From Candidatus Symbiobacter mobilis CR (lineage in GTDB: Bacteria; Pseudomonadota; Gammaproteobacteria; Burkholderiales; Burkholderiaceae_C), in assembly GCF_000477435.1 (NCBI RefSeq), contig NC_022576.1, positions 2,356,001-2,420,000 on the forward strand: a stretch of DNA of 64,000 bases, given 5' to 3'. Each line of letters begins with the position of its first letter. Positions within the stretch are counted from its first letter, which is position 1. Of the stretch, positions 27,655 through 35,837 are shown one piece after another. Below the pieces are notes generated by a model. It did no database searches, was not told the DNA's origin, and saw only the letters and a program-made list of their open reading frames with translations. Position numbers and translations under genes: made by a program.

Positions 27655-30366
27655 TTATGCGTACAAGGGGTTCGGTTTGCCGGGGTCGATGTCGTACCGA
27701 GCCAGTGCCCGGGCCACTGTGTCGGGCGGCACTGCCCCTGCATCGGCCAGCGCACGCAACGCTGCAAGGACGATGAAATGGCGGTCTACCTCGAAATGCT
27801 TGCGCAGGCGGTAGCGGAAGTCGCTGCGGCCAAACCCGTCGGTGCCCAGCACCGTATAGCCACGGCCTGCGGGCAGATAGGGCCGGATCTGTTCGGCGAA
27901 CGCACGCACATAGTCGGTCGATGCCACGACCGGCCCCGGGTGGTCGGCCAGTTGGCGGGCGACGAACGGGGTACGAACCGGCGCATCCGGGTGCAACAAA
28001 CGGTGGCGCGCGCAATCCTGCCCTTCGCGTGCAAGCTCGGTGAAGCTGGGGCAGCTCCAAACATCCGCCTGCACCTGCCAGTCTTCGGCCAGCAGTTGCT
28101 GGGCGGCCAAGGCTTCGCGCAAGATCGAACCGCTGCCCAGCAGTTGCACGCGGGGGGCTGCATCCGGGGCGGCCTCAATGGCAGCGGGTTTGCAAAGGTA
28201 CATCCCCTGCAGGATTTGTGCTTCCGTCCCTTCGGCCAAGCCGGGCATCGGGTAGTTTTCGTTGAGCAGGGTGACGTAATAGAAAACGTTCTCCTGCCGC
28301 CCGACCATGCGCTCCATGCCATGGTGCAGGATCACCGCGACTTCGTGTGCAAAGGTCGGGTCGTAGCTCACGCAGTTGGGGATGGCACTGGCCAGCAGGT
28401 GGCTGTGGCCATCCTCGTGTTGCAGGCCCTCGCCATTGAGGGTCGTCCGCCCCGAAGTGCCGCCGAGCAAGAAACCCCGCGCCTGCATGTCCCCGGCAGC
28501 CCAAGCCAGATCGCCGATGCGCTGGAATCCAAACATCGAATAGAAGACGTAGAACGGCAGCATGATGCGGTTGCTGGTGCTGTAGCTCGTCGCTGCGGCG
28601 ATCCAACTGCTCATGCCTCCGGCTTCGTTGATCCCCTCTTGCAGGATCTGCCCGCGCTCGTCCTCGCGGTAGTACATCACCTGGTCTTTATCGACGGGCG
28701 TGTAGCGTTGCCCTGCGGGGTTGTAGATGCCGATCTGCCGGAACATCCCCTCCATGCCAAAGGTGCGTGCCTCGTCGACGAGGATGGGAACGATGCGCGG
28801 CCCCAGAGCAGGGTCGCGCAGCAGTTGCGTTAGAAAGCGGACGAAGGCCTGCGTCGTCGAAATCTCGCGCCCGCTGGCCGTCGGCGCCGTGACGGCGGAG
28901 AAAGCGGACAACGGGGGGACGGTGAACGTCTCGTCGCTGCGCGTGCGCCGGTTCGGCAGGTAGCCGCCCAAGGCTTTGCGGCGCTCGTGCAGGTAGCGCA
29001 TTTCCGGCGAATCTTCCGGCGGCTTGCAGAACGGCACCTGCGCGATGTCTTCGTCGCGCACTGGAATTTGGAAACGATCCCGAAAGGCGCGGATGTCTTC
29101 GTCCTGGAGCTTTTTGATCTGGTGGACGTTGTTTTTGCCTTCGCCACTCTTGCCCATGCCAAAGCCTTTGACCGTCTTGATCAGCATGACGGTGGGCTGC
29201 CCCTGGTGCAACACGGCGGTGTGGTACGCGGCGTAGACCTTCTGGGGGTCATGCCCGCCCCGGCGCAGGTTCCAGATTTCCTCGTCGCTCATCCCCGCCA
29301 CCAACTCCTTGGTGCGTGGGTCACGGCCAAAGAAGTGCTCGCGCACATAGGCGCCGTCGTTGGCGCGGAATGCCTGGTAGTCGCCGTCGAGGGTTTCCAT
29401 CATTCGCCTGCGCAGCGCGCCATCCTGGTCCTGGCGCAGCAGGGGGTCGAGGTTGCTGCCCCACAGGAGTTTGATGACGTTCCATCCCGCTCCCCGGAAT
29501 GTGCCTTCGAGTTCCTGGACGATCTTGCCATTGCCACGCACGGGGCCGTCGAGGCGCTGGAGGTTGCAGTTGACGACGAAGATCAGGTTGTCGAGCCGTT
29601 CGCGTGCGGCCAGCCCAATCGCGCCGAGGCTTTCGACCTCGTCCATTTCGCCGTCGCCGCAGAAGGCCCAGACCTTGCGGTGGGCGGTGTCGGCGATGCC
29701 CCGTGCGTGCAGGTATTTCAGGAACCGCGCCTGGTAAATGGCCATCAACGGCCCCAGCCCCATCGATACCGTGGGGAATTGCCAGAACTCCGGCATCAGC
29801 TTGGGGTGCGGGTAGCTCGACAGCCCACGTCCCTGCGTCTCCTGGCGAAAATGGTCGAGCTGTTCCTCCGTCAGCCTGCCTTCCAAATAGGCGCGTGCAT
29901 AGATGCCTGGAGCCACATGCCCTTGCAGAAACAGCAAGTCCCCCCCATGGTTGGCGCTTTCCGCATGCCAGAAATGGTTGAACCCCGCACCGAGCAAATG
30001 CGCCACCGACGCAAAGGAACCGATATGCCCACCCAGGTCGCCCCCGTCTGTGGGGTGGTGCCGGTTGGCGCGGACAACCATCGCCATCGCATTCCACCGC
30101 ATGTAGGCGCGCAGCCGTTCTTCGATGGTGATATCACCGGGGCATTGCGCCTCGTCTTCCGGGGTGATGGTGTTGACGTATGCAGTCTGCGCCGAAAAGG
30201 GCAGCGTCACCCCCTGTTGCCGTGCTTCGGAAATGACCGTTTCCAGCAGCGTGTACGCACGGTGGGGGCCTTCGCGTGCGATGACACCGCGCAAGGCATC
30301 GAGCCACTCACGGTCTTCCTGGGGGTCGTCGGCGGGATGCTTGTCGGTTGGCAAAGCGGGGGACAT
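27655..30366 (-). CDS. aceE: Pyruvate dehydrogenase E1 component (homodimeric type)
   Basis: Thiamine-diphosphate-dependent decarboxylase of the pyruvate dehydrogenase complex, 903 residues, normal for AceE. TPP-binding GDGEMDEVESLGAIGLAARE and NCNLQRLDGPVRGNGK are present, as are GGHIGSFASVAHLLGAGFNHF near the N-terminus and the C-terminal YVLGTDGFGRSD-like motif (YTVLGTDGFGRSDFR). ATG 30366 with GAGGAGAAAG upstream was chosen; a longer frame would read into the group II intron remnant. aceE-aceF form an operon. Confidence 0.97.
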   Translation of the reverse strand: MSPALPTDKHPADDPQEDREWLDALRGVIAREGPHRAYTLLETVISEARQQGVTLPFSAQTAYVNTITPEDEAQCPGDITIEERLRAYMRWNAMAMVVRANRHHPTDGGDLGGHIGSFASVAHLLGAGFNHFWHAESANHGGDLLFLQGHVAPGIYARAYLEGRLTEEQLDHFRQETQGRGLSSYPHPKLMPEFWQFPTVSMGLGPLMAIYQARFLKYLHARGIADTAHRKVWAFCGDGEMDEVESLGAIGLAARERLDNLIFVVNCNLQRLDGPVRGNGKIVQELEGTFRGAGWNVIKLLWGSNLDPLLRQDQDGALRRRMMETLDGDYQAFRANDGAYVREHFFGRDPRTKELVAGMSDEEIWNLRRGGHDPQKVYAAYHTAVLHQGQPTVMLIKTVKGFGMGKSGEGKNNVHQIKKLQDEDIRAFRDRFQIPVRDEDIAQVPFCKPPEDSPEMRYLHERRKALGGYLPNRRTRSDETFTVPPLSAFSAVTAPTASGREISTTQAFVRFLTQLLRDPALGPRIVPILVDEARTFGMEGMFRQIGIYNPAGQRYTPVDKDQVMYYREDERGQILQEGINEAGGMSSWIAAATSYSTSNRIMLPFYVFYSMFGFQRIGDLAWAAGDMQARGFLLGGTSGRTTLNGEGLQHEDGHSHLLASAIPNCVSYDPTFAHEVAVILHHGMERMVGRQENVFYYVTLLNENYPMPGLAEGTEAQILQGMYLCKPAAIEAAPDAAPRVQLLGSGSILREALAAQQLLAEDWQVQADVWSCPSFTELAREGQDCARHRLLHPDAPVRTPFVARQLADHPGPVVASTDYVRAFAEQIRPYLPAGRGYTVLGTDGFGRSDFRYRLRKHFEVDRHFIVLAALRALADAGAVPPDTVARALARYDIDPGKPNPLYA

Positions 30367-30433
30367 GGACTTTCTCCTCGAAGTACGAAAACGCCGTCGG
30401 CAATGGTAGACGACGCGGGGAGAGCGCAAGGCA

Positions 30434-30545
30434 ATCAGGTAGGCAACGGCTTCTAACCGTCGCCTACCACACCACCCACCGTCGTGTGGGTACGCAGTGG
30501 GCGGTGCTACAAGTCGGCTCACCTGACGAAGTTTTGCCTTCCTTC
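30434..30545 (-). mobile_element. Group II intron 3'-end remnant (domains V/VI-like), left of the integron
   Basis: On the minus strand this copy ends ...CTACCTGAT and contains two hairpins: GGCGACGG/CCGTTGCC (domain VI-like) and a long CACCGCCCAC...GTGGGTGGTG stem (domain V-like). It matches 39276-39380 closely for about 100 bases, but the apical loop of the domain V stem differs. No reverse-transcriptase reading frame remains at this copy. It lies just upstream of aceE and downstream of the integrase pseudogene. Confidence 0.6.
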
Positions 30546-30590
30546 TTTGCCATGTTTCAAGGCTCGGTGCATGTAGGCCGCCGCCTGCAT

Positions 30591-30851
30591 CTAGCCCGTT
30601 CGGGCTTGATTGATGGGGTCGAGGTCTTCGCTGCTGACTTTTGCACCATCACGGCCTGCATTGCTGCAAGTCACGCTGTGCTCCGGGATGACGATGCTGC
30701 CAGTTTCTTCGACACGTAGCGGGCCGCTCGGGCGCACCAAGCCCAGCTTGTGCATGGCACGCTGCGGGCCGGACCGTGGGGTGGTGGTCTGGGATTTGGT
30801 GCTTCTGGTGCTTCCGGGCAGTGGATTGTTTGCGATTTGTTCTTTCCACAT
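30591..30851 (-). CDS. Hypothetical protein, doubtful
   Basis: An open frame of 86 residues from MWKEQIANNPLPG to the stop at 30591. I do not recognise it. Composition is hydrophilic, with no membrane segment. It sits between the intron remnant and the dead integrase and could be a fragment of a mobile-element or cassette gene. The frame can be extended upstream into the integrase pseudogene tail, which argues against that longer version. Confidence 0.3.
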   Translation of the reverse strand: MWKEQIANNPLPGSTRSTKSQTTTPRSGPQRAMHKLGLVRPSGPLRVEETGSIVIPEHSVTCSNAGRDGAKVSSEDLDPINQARTG

Positions 30852-30888
30852 TTGCGCATCCGCTTCCGGATTCAATCTTATGCCTCGG

Positions 30889-31715
30889 TCAGAGTTGGTC
30901 CAAAGGGCCGGACACTCCACAACCTCCTTTGTTGAGCACATGGGTGTAAATCATGGTGGTGGCGACGCTTTTCCCCGCTGCGCGGATCGACCGAATGACT
31001 ACCGGAAGGGAAGATGTATTGCCAACCCCATTCATTTTTTGCATTGGGGTACTGGCGTTCCAAGGCATCCGGCAAGTAAACACTAGCCAGTCCTTTTGCG
31101 GTATCGTCTTCCAACAAACGTTTGCGCCATAGCAGATGCTCTTGCAATGGTGCAGCCAATTTGCGTGGAAGCATCGTTACTCGGTCTTTACCACCTTTTC
31201 CATCACGCACCAAAATTTCGGTGCGAGCAAAGTCCACATCTTTCACGCGCAGACGAACCACTTCCATCAAACGCATTCCGGTGCCATACAACAGCCGTGC
31301 CATCAGGCCATGCACACCATGCATTCGTTCCAGCACCGAAGCAACCTCGGCTTGCGTCAGCACCACCGGCAAATGTGCTGGTCGCTTGGCGCGCACCACA
31401 TCTTGCATCCAGGGCAAATCCTGATCCAACACTTCTCGGTACAGAAACAACAATGCAGACAAGGCTTGGTTCTGCGTGGAAGACGAAACATGACCATCCA
31501 CTGCCCAATGCGTCAAAAACGCTTCGACCTCCAACGCGCCCATATTGGCAGGGTGCTGCTTGCCGTGGAACAAAACGAAGCGCTTAATCCAATGGGTATA
31601 TCCAATGGGTATATTGGCGCTCGGTTGCGATGCTAAGATGCTTCAAACGCAGCTTGTCGCGCAACTGGTCAAGCAGTTTGGGCGGTCGTGGGGTGCGTGG
31701 GGTGTTTTCAGGCAT
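30889..31715 (-). pseudogene. intI: Integron integrase intI, inactivated
   Basis: Tyrosine recombinase of the integron-integrase family. It starts MPENTPRTP at 31715; residues [22 protein letters not shown] then frameshift at a 13-bp tandem duplication (31588-31613). Removing one unit restores [15 protein letters not shown]. The middle part, with box I arginine ([17 protein letters not shown]) and the integron-specific insert ([17 protein letters not shown]), is intact. Near 30965 about 200 bases are lost with a frame change: the HxLRHS box II is gone, and the sequence resumes with [15 protein letters not shown] containing the catalytic tyrosine. Two independent lesions make the protein non-functional. 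The cassette array begins upstream of it, as expected for an integron. Confidence 0.88.
31588..31613. repeat. 13-bp tandem duplication in intI
   Basis: TCCAATGGGTATA occurs twice in direct tandem. Thirteen bases shift the integrase frame; deleting one copy restores the reading frame across the join. Confidence 0.95.
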
Positions 31716-31853
31716 AAAACTGGGCAGAAAAGGGGTGCTACTGGCACATTTTCTTGGAAGGATGCTGTGTTATACACCGATTTTTTGTATGGGTATACAC
31801 CGCTTGGGGTGTATACTGTACGTTGGGCGGAAAAAACGAACTAAAGGATAAAT
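31716..31853 (+). promoter_or_regulatory. attI-like region with palindromic operator-like site and core GTTGGGC
   Basis: Region between intI and the first cassette gene, where attI is expected. A GTTRRRY-type core, GTTGGGC, lies at 31822-31828 and is the likely attI/cassette junction. Just before it, GTATACACC and GGTGTATAC (31793-31801, 31808-31816) form a perfect 9-bp inverted repeat with a 6-base spacer, and a further TATACACC lies at 31771-31778. These could be integrase binding sites, a promoter with TATACT as -10, or an operator for the restriction-modification genes. The AAAGGATAAAT sequence gives the ribosome site for the gene at 31854. Confidence 0.55.
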
Positions 31854-32573
31854 ATGACCGAAAAAGACCCTGATATTTTATCATTGGATGAGATAGAGCG
31901 AATTGAAAAACTGACTCTGCGCTGGATATTTCAAGCTGTCATTGATTTCGGAATGGAGGCTCACGAAATATTTCTTAAATCACCAGATAGTGTTAAAGAT
32001 ATTGCGGAAGATATTACACGAGAACTGCTTGATAGGCTTTCAGGATTTAATGTTCAACAAAGAGTGTATGGCACAGTAGATTACAAGAAGGCAAGGTATG
32101 TTATACTTCCTGATGAAACTGTCAGACAAGCCTTGTTTATTGATTCAAAAGCCGAAAAAGAAAACCGATCCGCTACAATTCAAATGTCTCAGACATCATT
32201 GTGGGTAAGACAAAGGCGTGCAGGTGCAGAGGTAAATGAAAAAGGATTTCTTCCAGAAATATCCAAATATGGAGGAAAGAATTATTTAACAACAACCTGC
32301 CTTATACATTTTAAGTACAACGATGACGACAACGCTACTCATCATTTGCGTGAAGTCATTATAGCGGCAATCCCTAATGGAAAGTTACAGGACAGATATA
32401 ATCCAAGTGCAGATGATGGAATTTGGCTGGCTGGTAGAAATGCTCCAACATTGGGCGAAGACTTCAGAGTAAGGGTTGGTTTTAGCAAGTTAAAAGATAA
32501 AGCAAGCTGGCGTATCCAAACATTAACCTATGATCAAGATAGAAAGGAGTGTATAGGCGTATGGCAATCATAA
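31854..32573 (+). CDS. SfiI-family type II restriction endonuclease
   Basis: Protein of 239 residues resembling SfiI, a tetrameric enzyme cutting GGCC-N5-GGCC. Shared features from recall of the family: N-terminal LSLDEIERIEKLTLR, a DYKK strand with D76, the DSK catalytic strand (D97-x-K99) 21 residues later as in SfiI, and the C-terminal RYNPSADD, GIWLAGRNAPTLGEDFRVRV, then WRIQTLTY. ATG 31854 follows AAAGGATAAAT. Clearly A+T-rich compared with the chromosome. It lies directly ahead of an overlapping methyltransferase in the first integron cassette. Target specificity is inferred from similarity only. Confidence 0.82.
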   Translation: MTEKDPDILSLDEIERIEKLTLRWIFQAVIDFGMEAHEIFLKSPDSVKDIAEDITRELLDRLSGFNVQQRVYGTVDYKKARYVILPDETVRQALFIDSKAEKENRSATIQMSQTSLWVRQRRAGAEVNEKGFLPEISKYGGKNYLTTTCLIHFKYNDDDNATHHLREVIIAAIPNGKLQDRYNPSADDGIWLAGRNAPTLGEDFRVRVGFSKLKDKASWRIQTLTYDQDRKECIGVWQS

Positions 32574-33571
32574 ATATGTTTAATCCGCTTACTCCGAACG
32601 AAATTTACCACGGAGACTCCAGAAATCTATTAAATAGAATTGAGAAAGATTCAATTGCGTTAAGTGTATGGTCTCCGCCTTATTTCGTTGGAAAAGAATA
32701 TGAAAAAGATTTGTCATTTGATGATTGGAAAAACTTATTAAGAGATGTTATTGCTTTGCACTTTCCAATTATCAAGCCTGGTGGATTTTTGGCGATCAAT
32801 ATTGCTGATATTTTATGCTTTAGAGATGAATGTATGCCAAAAATTATGGCCGAAAACATCTCCCGAAGAAAAATTACGCTTTCCAAAGAAGATATATTAG
32901 CAGTCAGGAAAAAACATCCTGACTGGAACAGATACAAACTCGCAGAGCACTTCGGATGTAGTGAACAAACTATAGACAGAAGGCTTAATGGGAATAACAT
33001 CAGAGGTGGAAAATACCAATCGCAAACCAGAGTTTTCTTAGTTGGAGGATTAATAGAAGAGGCAGCTTTATCCGCTGGATTCTACTTATATGATCGTAGG
33101 ATATGGGTAAAAGATGCAGCATGGGAAAATTCGCGGTGGCACACTATATCCTATCGTTCTGTAGACGAATCTGAATATTTTTACATTTTTTGGAAACCGG
33201 GAATTACTAAAGTCGACCGTTCAAGGCTAACAAAGGAAGAGTGGGTAAATTGGGGTTCAAGAGGTGTATGGAAAATATCATCTGTTCGTAGCAACGCAGA
33301 TCACGATTCTAAGTTTCCTGTTGAACTTCCAAGAAGAGCGATAAAGCTTTTTACTGAACCGGGTGAAATTGTTCTTGATTGTTTTATGGGGAGTGGAACA
33401 ACTGCGGTGGCAGCCATTAGTGAAGGAAGACAATACATTGGAATTGAGAAAGAGGAAAAATCAGTAGCTATCGCAAAAAAGGCTACAGATTCAATCAATA
33501 AATATACGAAGGAACCTGTGCAGATGGATTTAATGATCAGGGAGTTAGAAGCATCATACGGCACAGAGTAA
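32561..33571 (+). CDS. DNA methyltransferase, probably N4-cytosine, partner of the SfiI-like enzyme
   Basis: Modification enzyme of 336 residues that would protect host sites. Catalytic motif IV is SPPY (38-41), the form common in N4-cytosine methylases; the SAM motif I, LDCFMGSGTTAVAA (272-285), is near the C-terminus, so the order is the beta class. An extra segment (about 104-146), TLSKEDILAVRKKHPDW, then YKLAEHFGCSEQTIDRRL, reads as a helix-turn-helix inserted between the motifs. ATG 32561 overlaps the endonuclease stop by 13 bases; an AAAGGAG site lies at 32543-32549, and GTG 32549 is a less likely start. A+T-rich like its partner, so the two were acquired together. Confidence 0.85.
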   Translation: MAIINMFNPLTPNEIYHGDSRNLLNRIEKDSIALSVWSPPYFVGKEYEKDLSFDDWKNLLRDVIALHFPIIKPGGFLAINIADILCFRDECMPKIMAENISRRKITLSKEDILAVRKKHPDWNRYKLAEHFGCSEQTIDRRLNGNNIRGGKYQSQTRVFLVGGLIEEAALSAGFYLYDRRIWVKDAAWENSRWHTISYRSVDESEYFYIFWKPGITKVDRSRLTKEEWVNWGSRGVWKISSVRSNADHDSKFPVELPRRAIKLFTEPGEIVLDCFMGSGTTAVAAISEGRQYIGIEKEEKSVAIAKKATDSINKYTKEPVQMDLMIRELEASYGTE

Positions 33572-33573
33572 CC

Positions 33574-33646
33574 GCCCAACAAGGCGCTGCACACGGACGG
33601 GGATTCCGCTGCGCTCCATCCCCGCCGGTGAGCTTGGTCGTTAGGC
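33574..33646 (+). other. attC site 1 (end of R-M cassette)
   Basis: R'' box GCCCAAC (33574-33580) and R' box GTTAGGC (33640-33646) bracket an imperfect inverted repeat that includes CGGGGAT / ATCCCCG around GCTGCGC. It begins 3 bases after the methyltransferase stop. The recombination point is at G of GTTAGGC. Confidence 0.85.
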
Positions 33647-33684
33647 TTTTCTCAACACGGGCCCTTATCCAGTCGCTAGACCAC

Positions 33685-34752
33685 ATGAACACAAGCACAG
33701 AAGAAGCGACAGTTGTCTGCTCAAGCTGCTTCAATGATGTTGGCTTGAAACTTGACGCCGTGCGCATTGGGCAAGACATACCGGGGTCATGCCCAAACTG
33801 TGGCTCAACTGATGGGAAGAAGCTACCCATAGCTGGCCTCGGTGCGTTGGCACATCGCTACTTTGTCTGGGGCTCAATGTGGCGAGCCAAGTATGGTGCG
33901 GCGCCACTAATTCAATTCAATGAGCATCAGTCAACATCAATTGACATTAAGCCGTGGCTAGAGCCAGATGTACGATTGATAGAGCGCTTGCTTGGGGTTG
34001 GATTTTTTCACTACGGCCCACGGCTGTGGATGTTCGGCGAAATCGAGCCACTGAAGGCGCTCCAAAAGCAAAAATCACGGCAAGCGATTATTGATCGAAT
34101 CGTCAGCGAGTACCCGGACAGAAAGCTATCCCCAAGGGAACTCTTTTATCGTGTCCGCATAAACCCAAAGGAGCCTGGCGATGGTTCCCAATACGATAGC
34201 CCGCCACCGGAGCACGCTGGGCGAGGACGGCTCGATAGCAAGGGGCACCCCGTTCTCTATGGCTCACCAGACCTTGAGGTCTGCATTCACGAGTGCCGGG
34301 TTTCAACCGAGGACGACGTCTTCGTTGCCACACTGAACACAACCCAAGATCTGCGCTTGCTTGATCTGTCAGTTCTCTTGAAAGAGCCAGAGCACATAAC
34401 TGAGTTTGAGAGTCTCGATCTAACTGTTCACATGCTGTTTCTCGCAGCCAAACACTCATACAAATTAACACGCTCAATTGCTGAAGCAGCACGACGCGCG
34501 GGCTTTGATGGCCTGGTCTACCCCTCCTACTTCAGTTTGCTGAGGCTAGGCCAAATGCCATTCCAGACCGTCTATGGCATTTCACATAGAAGGATTGAAC
34601 AATTCCATGAGCATGAGCAAGCCAAAACCATTCCAAACCTTGCGCTGTTTGGTCGCCCGATCGCCTCTGGCAAGGTTGCGGTCAAGTGCATTGATAGGCT
34701 CATCATTAATCGAGTAGGCTATGAATACCATTTTGGCCCAACCGGAGCTTAA
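33685..34752 (+). CDS. RES-domain protein (probable NAD-degrading toxin fold), cassette 2
   Basis: 355 residues. The N-terminus has a zinc-ribbon-like CSSC (11-14) and CPNC pair. The C-terminal part has RES-family features: LFYRVRINP, GRLDSKGHPVLYGSPDLEVCIHE, and a late RRAGFDGLVYPS. RES toxins degrade NAD+ and are usually encoded with an Xre antitoxin; none is visible here, and the cassette holds a single gene. Long RES proteins with an N-terminal zinc ribbon do occur as single genes. ATG 33685 chosen; the frame is open further upstream but into attC1. Confidence 0.7.
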   Translation: MNTSTEEATVVCSSCFNDVGLKLDAVRIGQDIPGSCPNCGSTDGKKLPIAGLGALAHRYFVWGSMWRAKYGAAPLIQFNEHQSTSIDIKPWLEPDVRLIERLLGVGFFHYGPRLWMFGEIEPLKALQKQKSRQAIIDRIVSEYPDRKLSPRELFYRVRINPKEPGDGSQYDSPPPEHAGRGRLDSKGHPVLYGSPDLEVCIHECRVSTEDDVFVATLNTTQDLRLLDLSVLLKEPEHITEFESLDLTVHMLFLAAKHSYKLTRSIAEAARRAGFDGLVYPSYFSLLRLGQMPFQTVYGISHRRIEQFHEHEQAKTIPNLALFGRPIASGKVAVKCIDRLIINRVGYEYHFGPTGA

Positions 34753-34846
34753 GTGAACTTCAAAATTGAATCATTTGCCACCAGCCCAGTTTCACACTGC
34801 AAGCGCAACACTATGAGTAGCTCAACCGCCTCAGAATATGGCGCCA
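34753..34846 (+). other. Non-coding tail of cassette 2
   Basis: Ninety-four bases between the RES-gene stop and attC2; no reading frame or motif supported. Confidence 0.4.
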
Positions 34847-34913
34847 GCCTAACCGTAAGTTCGAGTGGGGCCGCAATGCTTCGCATCGCGGCCCCTCAAC
34901 TTTAGCGTTCGGC
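34847..34913 (+). other. attC site 2
   Basis: R'' GCCTAAC (34847-34853) and R' GTTCGGC (34907-34913, one base off the GTTAGGC consensus). Between them GGGGCCGC and GCGGCCCC pair around AATGCTTCGCATC-like bases. It ends the RES cassette; the IS5-family element is inserted 6 bases beyond. Confidence 0.8.
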
Positions 34914-34919
34914 GTCTTA

Positions 34920-35829
34920 GAGCCTATTTCAGTAGGCAATATGCCCTTAAAGTGATTATGGCGCAAGTGAGGTGCAACATAGCGATATACGTTTCAGGAA
35001 GTTTTTCCCAACGAACCAGAATTCGGCGAAAGCGATTCATCCAGCTATGTGTACGTTCTACTACCCAGCGCCGTGCCTTGAAACCAGCTTCTTGCTTTAT
35101 AGATTTAGCTTCTTCGCCTCTGGAACGAATGTGAGCCGTAAAGCCAAATTCTTTGACGATCTCTCTTACTTCATCATAATCGTATCCTTTTTCCAAGCAG
35201 ATGCCTTGTGGTTTTGTATCCGTCGGGTCTGGTCGTTTTGCTTTGATGTCTTCCAGCGTACTCCTGACCAACTTCATGTCGTGCCGATTGGCACCGTCGA
35301 GGGCGACGGCAAGCGGTATGCCTGCACCATCAGTAAGCACACTGCGCTTGACACCTTGCTTGCCTCGATCTGTTGGGTTGGCCCCAGTTGTTTGCTGACC
35401 TGCTAGGGGTGCTTTGGTTAACGCTCCATCCATGGATGTCCATGCCCAATCGATGCCTTGGGATTTGTCGTATTCGACCAATTGTTGTATCCAAAGGGCT
35501 GAAAATACACCTGCTTTCGTCCATTCGCGAAAGCGTCGATAGGCAGAACTGCACGAGCAAATTCCCGTCATGTTTAAGGCGTTCCACTGGCAGCCAGTTC
35601 GCAATACGAAAAGAATTGCGTTCATTGCGCTGCGATCAGATACATGCGGATTATGGCAACCAAGGGGATGTTTTTTGGGTTCAGGGAGCGATGATTTTAT
35701 TATTCCCCAGAGTGCATCATGCAATCTCCACCCATCATCATGAAATATCAGGCCCATAATTTTCCTCATCTGGATTATTACGACTGTGATGTTTGATATT
35801 ATATATCATTAGCCTGCTGAAATAGGCTC
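34920..35829 (-). mobile_element. IS5-family insertion sequence (IS1031-like), 910 bp, in cassette array
   Basis: Terminal inverted repeats GAGCCTATTTCAGTAGGC (left) and GCCTGCTGAAATAGGCTC (right) differ at one position. It is flanked by TTA on both sides (34917-34919, 35830-35832), a 3-bp TNA target duplication typical of the IS1031 group. It encodes one intact transposase on the minus strand. Insertion is just after attC2, at the very start of the third cassette. Its ends match the MITE at 9483 and 56229. Confidence 0.9.
34924..35769 (-). CDS. IS5-family transposase
   Basis: DDE transposase of 281 residues, apparently intact. N-terminal DUF4096-like part (HPLGCHNPHVSDRSAMNAILF, LRTGCQWNALN), catalytic D in WTSMDGALTKAP, second D in VALDGANRHD, and the C-terminal RRWVVERTHSWMNRFRR with the catalytic E. 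The stop lies inside the left inverted repeat. A second in-frame ATG (MGLIFHDDG) 12 bases in could be the true start. No frameshift is needed, so the element may still be mobile. Confidence 0.9.
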   Translation of the reverse strand: MRKIMGLIFHDDGWRLHDALWGIIKSSLPEPKKHPLGCHNPHVSDRSAMNAILFVLRTGCQWNALNMTGICSCSSAYRRFREWTKAGVFSALWIQQLVEYDKSQGIDWAWTSMDGALTKAPLAGQQTTGANPTDRGKQGVKRSVLTDGAGIPLAVALDGANRHDMKLVRSTLEDIKAKRPDPTDTKPQGICLEKGYDYDEVREIVKEFGFTAHIRSRGEEAKSIKQEAGFKARRWVVERTHSWMNRFRRILVRWEKLPETYIAMLHLTCAIITLRAYCLLK

Positions 35830-35837
35830 TTAGTGCC

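Noticed and set aside
27076..30456. Long plus-strand frames opposite aceE and aceF
   Set aside because: Shadow frames of the pyruvate dehydrogenase genes.
31096..31636. Plus-strand frames opposite the integrase
   Set aside because: Antisense of a recognisable recombinase.
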